Source: Anaerolineaceae bacterium UBA4781 (GTDB lineage Bacteria > Chloroflexota > Anaerolineae > Anaerolineales > Anaerolineaceae). From it: DNA of 11,898 nucleotides. The position numbers and the translations under genes are program-made. Below the pieces are notes generated by a model. The model was given only the letters and a program-made list of their open reading frames with translations, was not told the origin of the DNA and made no database searches. Positions 6,458-11,898 of the stretch are shown piece by piece (within the stretch, counting starts at the first letter, position 1; each line of letters opens with the position of its first letter). The stretch covers positions 1-11,898 of the forward strand of contig DHHD01000109.1 of assembly GCA_002403105.1 (NCBI GenBank), given 5' to 3'.

Positions 6458-6870
6458 TTTCTATTCAGAAATTCGTCCATGACAGGTAAAAGATCTTCGA
6501 TTTCTTCATAGGCATAAATCTGGATGTTTGGATTTTCATTGCCCAGGATCATTTTGGATACTTTTTTACTCTGCTGGTAACAGCAAAAGATCTTTTTTTT
6601 ATGGTTTTCAGCCAGAGCAATTTCATACCCGACACCATGTGAAGGAGTGCTGACCTCAGCGATCAGAATGTCGCTTTCCAAAACCCAACGTTCATCCCTC
6701 TGATATACTACCCGCGGATCGATCACCCCCTCTTCATCCAGCACCCCTGTTTCAGCCAGATGTGCAGTTGGCACTACCCAACCCTGCTTTTGTAAATGAT
6801 CAACAATTTGTTTGTAGATACACTGTTCTGCTCTACCACCAGTAATGGAGCATGAAAAATAAACCTGCAT
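6424..6870 (-). CDS. DNPH1/RCL-type 2'-deoxynucleoside 5'-phosphate N-hydrolase
   Basis: Predicted enzyme of the nucleoside 2-deoxyribosyltransferase fold that hydrolyses the N-glycosidic bond of deoxynucleoside monophosphates, releasing base and deoxyribose 5-phosphate. The 148-aa protein matches mammalian RCL/DNPH1 in order: VYFSCSITGGR (residues 3-13), YQRDERWVLESDILIAEVSTPSHGVGYEIALA (about 56-87) and KKIFCCY (about 92-98). Likely active-site residues are Tyr4, Ser8, Arg13, Asp59, Ser77 and Glu83, equivalent to the Tyr, Arg, Asp and Glu known to be needed in RCL. The ATG has GGAGGG at ideal distance. It is monocistronic, divergent from uvrC across 70 bp. It probably helps clear unusual or damaged deoxynucleotides or salvages dNMPs; a 2-deoxyribosyltransferase activity cannot be excluded. 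The tail (NYKRKKIIERR) is very basic and may be non-conserved. Confidence 0.82.
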   Translation of the reverse strand: MQVYFSCSITGGRAEQCIYKQIVDHLQKQGWVVPTAHLAETGVLDEEGVIDPRVVYQRDERWVLESDILIAEVSTPSHGVGYEIALAENHKKKIFCCYQQSKKVSKMILGNENPNIQIYAYEEIEDLLPVMDEFLNRNYKRKKIIERR

Positions 6871-6925
6871 TGTCCCTCCATGGACTTTATTGAGAAGATG
6901 TATTTAATGTACCATCAAATCCTCA

Positions 6926-6934
6926 TGTTAAAAT
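6926..6934 (+). promoter_or_regulatory. Predicted extended -10 promoter of uvrC (leaderless)
   Basis: TG-T-TAAAAT forms an extended -10 with five of six matches to TATAAT, and only six nt separate it from the uvrC ATG. Transcription would start at or one base from the start codon. The only purine run near the ATG (TTGGATT) is a poor ribosome binding site. Confidence 0.45.
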
Positions 6935-6940
6935 TGGATT

Positions 6941-8803
6941 ATGGTCTCTGTCAAGGAACATATCGATAGTATTCTGAATACGCTGCCCATAAAACCAGGC
7001 TGCTATTTAATGAAGGACAACAGCGGAAAGATCATCTATGTGGGTAAAGCTATTAACCTGCGCAACCGCGTCCGATCATACTTTAAATCCTCTTCTGACC
7101 ATTCTATAAAAACTCAACACCTGGTGCGAGATATTGCGGATATTGACTGGATCGTGGTCGGTTCGGAACTCGAAGCGCTCATCCTTGAAATGACCTTGAT
7201 CAAGAAATATCGCCCGCAGTACAACGTCCGTTTGAAAGATGATAAACGCTATCCCTATATAAAAGCACACTGGAATGAACCTTTCCCAAAAGTAACCGTT
7301 ACCAGATACCTGGAAAACGATGGGGGTAGATATTACGGTCCTTATACCAGTGTGTGGGCAGTCCACCAAACTTTGGATCTGCTGCGCAAGATATTTCAAT
7401 ATCGCACCTGCGATAGGATCATCACCGGAATGGACGCGCGTGCTTGCCTGTATTACGACATTAAATTATGCAGCGCACCATGTATCGGCAAGATCAATGA
7501 AGTTGATTACAACCAAATGATCACTGACCTCGGAAAGTTTTTGGAAGGCCAAACCGGCCCCATCTTGGATCGTTTGCGTTTGGTGATGCAGGAGATGTCA
7601 GAAGCGCTGCAGTTTGAAAAAGCAGCCGCCATGAGAGATCAAATTCAAGCCATTGAGCGCGTGGTAGAAAAGCAAAAGGTCATTTCTACCCAGAATATGG
7701 ATAGCGATGTGATCGCCCTGGCTCGCTCCAATGGAGAAGCTTGCATTCAAATATTCTTTGTCCGCGGTGGAAAACTGATCGGCCGTGATTATTTCATTCT
7801 GGAAGGAGCGGATGACGAGAAAAATAGCGAGGTTATTGCACAGTTCCTCATGCAGTTCTATTCCCAATCTACCCACATTCCGTCTAAAGTGTTGCTGCCC
7901 GAAGATATCGAAGAAGCCATGATCATCCAACATTGGCTGAATCAACAAAAGCAGGGGGAAAAAATTCAAATCCAGGTTCCCCATAAAGGAATAGCGAAGC
8001 AGCTTGTAGAAATGGCAACCGAAAATGCCACTGAAACACTGCGTTCTTTGAAGTCACAATGGGAAATGGATACAAACAAACAAAGCAACGCGCTGGCAGA
8101 ACTTCAAGCAGCATTCAACATGAGCAATCCTCCCAACCGCATGGAATGTTATGATATTTCTAACACCCAAGGAACTGCTTCGGTCGGCAGTATGGTTGTC
8201 TTTGAGCAAGGCATTCCTAACAAAAAATATTACCGCCGCTTCAATATTAAAACAGTCAGCCAACCGGATGATTTTGCCAGTATGGAAGAAGTACTCATGC
8301 GCCGCTTTCGCCGCTGGCAGGCATATCACGAAAGTGATGAGGTGGGGAAGAAAGCAGAACCTTCTTTTTCGCTGCTGCCCGATCTGCTGATTGTAGATGG
8401 GGGTAAAGGACAACTCAGCAGGGCGCTAAAAGTGCTGGAAAAATTCGGACTGCAAGATACCATCAAAGCTGTGGGGCTTGCCAAGAGTGAAGAACTGGTG
8501 ATCCTGCCCGATCAGCAGGAACCTCTGGCATTACCCAGAAATTCGCAGGGGTTTTTTATGATGCAGCGCATTCGCGATGAGGCTCATCGCTTTGCCATTA
8601 CCGCCCACCGTAACCAGCGCAGTAAGAATAGTTTGAAATCCATTCTGGATGAAATACCTGGTATTGGACCTGCTAGAAAAAAAGCACTGCTCGCTGAATT
8701 TGGATCGGTGGAAATTCTTCGCCAGGCGTCAGTAGAGGATATTGCCAGGCTTCCCGGTATAAACCGATCGCTAGCAGAAGAAATTCTGCATTCCATTCAA
8801 TAA
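6941..8803 (+). CDS. uvrC: UvrABC nucleotide excision repair nuclease subunit UvrC
   Basis: Makes both incisions flanking a bulky DNA lesion after UvrA/UvrB recognition. The 620-aa protein is full length. It has an N-terminal GIY-YIG nuclease (about 17-96, with PGCYLM, IIYVGKA and LRNRV) for the 3' cut; four cysteines (157, 169, 177, 181) with the spacing reported for the UvrC 4Fe-4S cluster; a UVR motif that contacts UvrB (about 206-241, LQFEKAAAMRDQI); an RNase H-like endonuclease for the 5' cut (about 380-555, with YDISNTQG, IVDGGKGQL and the DEAHRFAITAHR helix); and a C-terminal helix-hairpin-helix pair (about 567-620, IPGIGPARKKALL and LPGINRSLAEE). All catalytic motifs appear intact. 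The gene stands alone, divergent from the DNPH1-like gene and convergent with a lipoprotein gene 41 bp away. No strong terminator is visible in that gap. Confidence 0.97.
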   Translation: MVSVKEHIDSILNTLPIKPGCYLMKDNSGKIIYVGKAINLRNRVRSYFKSSSDHSIKTQHLVRDIADIDWIVVGSELEALILEMTLIKKYRPQYNVRLKDDKRYPYIKAHWNEPFPKVTVTRYLENDGGRYYGPYTSVWAVHQTLDLLRKIFQYRTCDRIITGMDARACLYYDIKLCSAPCIGKINEVDYNQMITDLGKFLEGQTGPILDRLRLVMQEMSEALQFEKAAAMRDQIQAIERVVEKQKVISTQNMDSDVIALARSNGEACIQIFFVRGGKLIGRDYFILEGADDEKNSEVIAQFLMQFYSQSTHIPSKVLLPEDIEEAMIIQHWLNQQKQGEKIQIQVPHKGIAKQLVEMATENATETLRSLKSQWEMDTNKQSNALAELQAAFNMSNPPNRMECYDISNTQGTASVGSMVVFEQGIPNKKYYRRFNIKTVSQPDDFASMEEVLMRRFRRWQAYHESDEVGKKAEPSFSLLPDLLIVDGGKGQLSRALKVLEKFGLQDTIKAVGLAKSEELVILPDQQEPLALPRNSQGFFMMQRIRDEAHRFAITAHRNQRSKNSLKSILDEIPGIGPARKKALLAEFGSVEILRQASVEDIARLPGINRSLAEEILHSIQ

Positions 8804-8844
8804 AACAGTGCTTCTCTATGGGTAAATATGAGAGGGAATGTTTG

Positions 8845-9417
8845 CTACTGCAGCAAGTAATCCTTGAAATAGTTCAATAGCAAAACCGTCTCATTATCTT
8901 TAAACCATTCAATGTAATCACAGAAAAAATTCACGTTCAATTGTGAATTAAAAGGCAGCACCGTCTCAAGCCAGAAATCACCGTCAGAATCAACTGAAAC
9001 TTTCGCCAGAAACTGCTCATCATTGGCTTGATTTACCACTGATAATACTTCTGGTTCCAAATTGCTGGTGCCCACCCCTGTCCATAATGAGTAGATTATC
9101 ATTCGGCTGACTTTCTCAGTTTGATAATCATATTCAATGAGATAAATTCCTTCATTGGGGGTCGTGACACCAAATGTATTTTCAGAAACGCTGCTGATTT
9201 CCCAACCTTTTTCGGTAAGTTTTTCGGTAAGCGCGAGAATAAACGTATCTTCGTCTGATTGGGCAGCCACATAACCAGTAGAACTCACCTGTTCTGCTGT
9301 CTGATCGGTGCTGGATAAATCTGCCATTTGGGTTTGCAAAGCGCTGATCTCAGTTGTATTATCTGCTACACAACCGCATAAGAATATAACCATAAGGATA
9401 AATAATATTTTTTTCAT
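8845..9417 (-). CDS. Predicted lipoprotein with YbjN-like C-terminal domain
   Basis: The 190-aa product has a short signal peptide (MKKILFILMVIF) ending in a good lipobox LCGC with Cys16, so it should be lipid-anchored outside the cytoplasm. A Ser/Thr/Gln/Asp-rich linker (about 17-54) precedes a mixed alpha/beta region. The stretch from about residue 122 to 170 (VVNQANDEQFLAKVSVDSDG, then WLETVLPF) resembles the YbjN/type III secretion chaperone-like fold: a helix carrying N-x-A-N, an acidic turn, then strands and an amphipathic helix. The resemblance is by eye and no function follows from it. The start is supported by AGGTG four nt before the ATG and by the clear signal peptide. It has its own promoter, divergent from rplS, and converges on uvrC with no functional link evident. 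Confidence 0.8.
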   Translation of the reverse strand: MKKILFILMVIFLCGCVADNTTEISALQTQMADLSSTDQTAEQVSSTGYVAAQSDEDTFILALTEKLTEKGWEISSVSENTFGVTTPNEGIYLIEYDYQTEKVSRMIIYSLWTGVGTSNLEPEVLSVVNQANDEQFLAKVSVDSDGDFWLETVLPFNSQLNVNFFCDYIEWFKDNETVLLLNYFKDYLLQ

Positions 9418-9431
9418 CTTTCACCTGTTTT

Positions 9432-9460
9432 TTTATATATCAGATAAGATTTTAAACCAA
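9432..9460 (-). promoter_or_regulatory. Predicted promoter of the YbjN-like lipoprotein gene
   Basis: The minus strand reads TTGGTT (9460-9455), 17 nt, then TATAAA (9437-9432). The spacing is ideal and the -10 matches five of six positions. The transcript would start only a few nt before the AGGTG ribosome binding site, giving a very short leader of about 8-10 nt. Confidence 0.4.
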
Positions 9461-9552
9461 AGTTACTTTAATGGATAAATCTCAATAAGAATTTTTATCA
9501 TAAAAACCATGGATTAATTTGGAATTTATAGTCAAGGAATCTATTGCGTCCC

Positions 9553-9582
9553 TTGCATACGTAATGACTTCTATGGTAGAAT
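9553..9582 (+). promoter_or_regulatory. Predicted promoter of rplS
   Basis: TTGCAT (9553-9558) and TAGAAT (9577-9582) are 18 nt apart; the -10 matches five of six positions. The leader would be about 43 nt with AGGA before the ATG. The rest of the 9418-9631 gap is AT-rich, including a TTTTTATCATAAAAA palindrome at 9492-9506, and holds nothing else I can identify. Confidence 0.45.
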
Positions 9583-9631
9583 TCAACGCCGTCTGGGTAA
9601 AAAGCAATTATTCATTAATTGATAGGATAGA

Positions 9632-9988
9632 ATGACCATGAGCGAACTATTATTGAAAGCAGTAGAAACAGAAAAAAATTCAAACATTCCTGATCTCGCA
9701 CCGGGTGATGTGGTCAGTGTACATGTCAAGATCAAAGAAGGCGATCGCGAAAGAATTCAGGAATTCAAAGGTACCGTGCTGTACATTTCAAAAAAAGGGC
9801 AAACAAGCACCTTTACCGTACGGCGTGTCGCCAGTAATGGCATCGGTGTTGAGAGAACTTTCCTTATTCGATCACCCCGAATCGACAAAGTAGTTGTCGA
9901 GCGCCACAATAAAGTACGCAAAGCACGCCTGTACTACTTACGCGAACGCACCGGTAAAAGCGCCCGCCTAAAACAGAAATTCTCATAA
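9632..9988 (+). CDS. rplS: 50S ribosomal protein L19
   Basis: Large-subunit protein at the 30S-50S interface. The 118-aa product matches L19 from end to end: IPDLAPGDVVSVHVKIKEGD near residue 20, the RIQEFKGTVL strand (about 43-52), the S-NGIGVERTF signature (about 70-78), SPRIDKVVVERHNKVRKARLYYLRERTGKSARLKQ at the C-terminus. AGGA lies five nt before the ATG at 9632; a second ATG two codons in is further from it. In many bacteria rplS ends an rpsP-rimM-trmD operon, but here it has its own promoter and a strong terminator, so it is monocistronic. No L19 autoregulatory leader structure was recognised. Confidence 0.97.
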   Translation: MTMSELLLKAVETEKNSNIPDLAPGDVVSVHVKIKEGDRERIQEFKGTVLYISKKGQTSTFTVRRVASNGIGVERTFLIRSPRIDKVVVERHNKVRKARLYYLRERTGKSARLKQKFS

Positions 9989-10008
9989 GTTCATATATCT
10001 ATGAAGAT

Positions 10009-10042
10009 AAAAAGGTGCAGTTCGTGTATACTGCACCTTTTT
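10009..10042 (+). terminator. Intrinsic terminator after rplS
   Basis: AAAAAGGTGCAG (10009-10020) and CTGCACCTTTTT (10031-10042) are perfect 12-bp arms around a 10-nt loop, ending in a run of T's. It stands about 20 bp after the rplS stop and 18 bp before the murI ATG. Read on the other strand it would also have a T-run. Confidence 0.92.
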
Positions 10043-10046
10043 CATT

Positions 10047-10052
10047 TATAAT
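10047..10052 (+). promoter_or_regulatory. Predicted -10 box of murI (leaderless)
   Basis: A perfect TATAAT lies eight nt before the murI ATG, directly downstream of the rplS terminator stem. No Shine-Dalgarno exists between terminator and ATG. Any -35 contact would fall within the terminator loop or its 3' arm, where no consensus hexamer is seen. Confidence 0.45.
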
Positions 10053-10060
10053 CACGTCAA

Positions 10061-10891
10061 ATGATGAACAACAAGCCTTTAAAGATCGGGGTTTTTGATT
10101 CAGGGTTAGGCGGACTTTCTGTTTTACGAGCGATTCATGAATTGCTGCCGAATCTAGAGATCATCTTTTTTGCTGACCAGGCACATGTTCCTTATGGGCG
10201 CCGCCAATTGGATGAGATCCGTTCATTCTCCGAGCAAATAACCGCCTTTTTATTAGAAAAAGACATTGACCTCCTGGTAGTTGCCTGCAATACGGCTTCT
10301 GCGGCTGCTTTAAAATATCTGCGCCAACAATTCCCCTCCCTACCCATTGTAGGCATGGAACCCGCGGTAAAACCTGCCTCGCAACAAACCCTTACCAAAG
10401 CTGTGGGTGTGCTGGCGACTCCCGCCACTTTTCAGGGAGAGCTGTACCAGTCACTTGTCCAGAAATATGGGGAAGGTCTGCAAATTTTCCAGGATACCTG
10501 CCCCGGATTGGTTGAAGAAATAGAAGCCGGAAATCTATCGGGCGCAAGAACCCGTACTATTCTTGAAAATGCGCTTTATCCCATGATAAAAAAGAATGTG
10601 GATACCATTGTACTGGGCTGCACTCATTATCCCTTCGTTCTTGAAAGAATCCGCGAGATCGCGGGCAAGGGTATTCAGGTGATCGATCCCGCACCGGCCG
10701 TCGCATGCAGAGTGCAAATGCTGCTTGAGCAGAATTTTGAAAATCGTATCCATATATCTTCTGATGGTTCTCTCCAGTTTTTTACGAGCGGTGATCCCCT
10801 TGTTTTTCAACAGCAAATGAAAACACTGATCGGTATTGAAGGCACCGTGCACAGTATTCTCTGGATGGATGGCAAAATTCAGATACCCTGA
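10061..10891 (+). CDS. murI: Glutamate racemase
   Basis: Converts L-glutamate to D-glutamate for the peptidoglycan stem peptide, in the cytoplasm, without cofactor. The 276-aa protein is typical in length and carries the family signatures: GVFDSGLGGLSVL with Asp13 and Ser14, PYG (44-46), VVACNTASA with catalytic Cys76, and VLGCTHYPF with catalytic Cys187 and His189. Both cysteines of the two-base mechanism are present. Two tandem ATGs (10061 and 10064) are possible starts; neither has a Shine-Dalgarno. A perfect TATAAT eight nt upstream points to leaderless expression from 10061. The homoserine dehydrogenase gene follows after 45 bp with no terminator between, so co-transcription is likely; both touch amino-acid and cell-wall precursor metabolism. 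Confidence 0.96.
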   Translation: MMNNKPLKIGVFDSGLGGLSVLRAIHELLPNLEIIFFADQAHVPYGRRQLDEIRSFSEQITAFLLEKDIDLLVVACNTASAAALKYLRQQFPSLPIVGMEPAVKPASQQTLTKAVGVLATPATFQGELYQSLVQKYGEGLQIFQDTCPGLVEEIEAGNLSGARTRTILENALYPMIKKNVDTIVLGCTHYPFVLERIREIAGKGIQVIDPAPAVACRVQMLLEQNFENRIHISSDGSLQFFTSGDPLVFQQQMKTLIGIEGTVHSILWMDGKIQIP

Positions 10892-10936
10892 CCCAGCATT
10901 ACAAGAACAATACAATTTCACAGGAATAAGGAAAAG

Positions 10937-11898
10937 ATGAAATCAATCGCAATCATAATAGCAGGTTTTGGTAATGTAGGAAAAGCTTTCGCACGTTTGC
11001 TTTATCGAAAACATGCTGAAATTGAAGATACGTACGGGCTTGACCTGCGAATCACAGGCATCAGCACCGCATCTCACGGATGCATGGGAGTAAAAGATGG
11101 CTTTAACTTTGACCGCCTGATATCCGTGAACCTTTCCCTGGAAACCTTCCCGGGGTGCGTTTCTTATCTGGATGCCAAAGAAATGATAATCAAGAGCCAG
11201 GCGGATGTTTTTATTGAAAACACTCCGGTCAATTATGAAACTGGGCAACCGGCTATTGACTTTTTGATTTGCGCACTGGAAAATGGAATGCACGTGGTTA
11301 CAGCCAATAAAGGCCCTATTGTGCATGCCTATGAAAAACTCAGCATATTGGCCAAGCAAAAGAATAAGAAATTTTTCTTTGAATCCACAGTCATGGATGG
11401 CGCACCTGTTTTTTCGGTGGTGAGAGAAGCGCTGCCCGCCATGCAAATCACCGGCTTCGAGGGCATCCTGAACTCGTCTACAAATCTGATCCTGTGCCGG
11501 ATGGAAGAAGGGGAGAGCTTCGATCAGGCGGTTAAATATGCCCAATCCATTGGCATTGCAGAAACTGATCCCAGCGGTGATATCGATGGGTGGGATGCCG
11601 CCGTTAAGGTGGCAGCTCTCTCAACGGTATTGTTAAAAAATCCTGTCACTCCCCAGCAGATCAAACGCCGCGGCATTCGCTCCATTTCAGAAGCAGATAT
11701 GCGTTCAGCACGTGATGCGGGGAAACGCTGGAAGCTGGTGTGTAAAGCGGAAAAAATAGCCGGCGGCTGGGCTCTCACTGTATCACCCCAAATGATCGGA
11801 CCCAATAGTCCGTTTTTCAGCGTTGAGGGCACCAGTTCCTATATTCTCTTTAAGTCTGATGTACTGCCTGGTTTGGGAATTCTGGAATCCAATCCCAG
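10937..11898 (+). CDS. Homoserine dehydrogenase, N-terminal part (runs off right edge)
   Basis: NAD(P)-dependent reduction of aspartate semialdehyde to homoserine, the branch towards threonine and methionine. The reading frame is open from the ATG at 10937 to the window edge (about 320 codons). It starts MKSIAIIIAGFGNVGKAFA with the Rossmann GxGxxG loop (residues 10-15), continues with VVTANKGP (about 118-125), a dimerisation/catalytic region with ILNSSTNLIL (about 176-185), and ETDPSGDIDGWDAAVK (about 209-224), which holds the acidic active-site residues and the catalytic lysine. It has no fused aspartokinase at the N-terminus; whether a C-terminal ACT domain follows cannot be seen. AAGGA lies six nt before the ATG. 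It sits 45 bp after murI, probably in the same transcript. Confidence 0.92.
   Translation, partial: MKSIAIIIAGFGNVGKAFARLLYRKHAEIEDTYGLDLRITGISTASHGCMGVKDGFNFDRLISVNLSLETFPGCVSYLDAKEMIIKSQADVFIENTPVNYETGQPAIDFLICALENGMHVVTANKGPIVHAYEKLSILAKQKNKKFFFESTVMDGAPVFSVVREALPAMQITGFEGILNSSTNLILCRMEEGESFDQAVKYAQSIGIAETDPSGDIDGWDAAVKVAALSTVLLKNPVTPQQIKRRGIRSISEADMRSARDAGKRWKLVCKAEKIAGGWALTVSPQMIGPNSPFFSVEGTSSYILFKSDVLPGLGILESNP

Noticed and set aside
8804..8844. Possible hairpin (CTTCTCT with AGAGGG) between uvrC and the lipoprotein gene
   Set aside because: It needs G-U pairs and a 13-nt loop and has no T-tract, so it cannot be called a terminator.
10943..11545. A 200-codon minus-strand ORF
   Set aside because: It is antisense to the homoserine dehydrogenase frame, which carries every expected motif and a ribosome binding site; the minus frame shows no recognisable domain.
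1..11898. Search for CRISPR arrays, insertion sequences, tRNA genes and phage or defence genes
   Set aside because: No regularly spaced repeats, transposase motifs, cloverleaf sequences or defence-type proteins were seen; the gene content is housekeeping.

Overview
The window looks like ordinary chromosomal DNA from a moderate-GC (mid-40s % by eye) bacterium. My best guess is Chloroflexota, class Anaerolineae. This rests on the overall protein character (MurJ/MviN type, SagB-like oxidoreductase, J-domain protein followed by a lipoprotein HtrA) and was not tested by any search. Peptidoglycan genes (murI, a MurJ-family flippase) and lipoprotein signal peptides indicate a cell with a wall and exported lipoproteins. 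No mobile element, CRISPR array, tRNA or rRNA was seen, and no gap between genes exceeds about 215 bp.

Layout, left to right. (1) The 5' part of dnaE (replicative polymerase, minus strand) runs off the left edge. (2) A minus-strand pair follows: a MurJ-family flippase, translationally coupled by an ATGA overlap to a SagB-type nitroreductase-fold oxidoreductase. (3) A plus-strand single-pass membrane protein of unknown function converges on (4) a minus-strand chaperone-protease pair, cbpA-type J protein then lipoprotein HtrA. The two converging units share one bidirectional terminator. (5) A minus-strand DNPH1/RCL-type deoxynucleotide N-hydrolase comes next, with a candidate 39-codon plus-strand small ORF converging on its 3' end. 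(6) uvrC (nucleotide excision repair) is on the plus strand, convergent with (7) a minus-strand lipoprotein with a YbjN-like C-terminal half. (8) rplS with its own promoter and strong terminator is on the plus strand, followed by (9) murI and the 5' part of a homoserine dehydrogenase gene running off the right edge.

Themes. Several genes serve DNA synthesis and integrity (dnaE, uvrC, DNPH1-like), cell-wall precursor supply and export (murI, MurJ-like), and envelope protein quality control (HtrA, J protein).

The observations most worth a second look are four. First, several genes (cbpA, uvrC, murI, possibly murJ) have a good -10 hexamer only 6-8 nt before the ATG and no Shine-Dalgarno sequence, which predicts leaderless mRNAs beside genes with good ribosome binding sites. 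Second, the MurJ-family protein appears to lack the central-cavity arginines essential in E. coli MurJ. Third, a near-perfect ribosome binding site sits downstream of an 11-bp perfect hairpin and in front of an unrecognised 39-aa ORF. Fourth, a SagB-like enzyme is co-transcribed with a flippase and no peptide-maturation genes are visible. I found no clearly new multi-gene system here.
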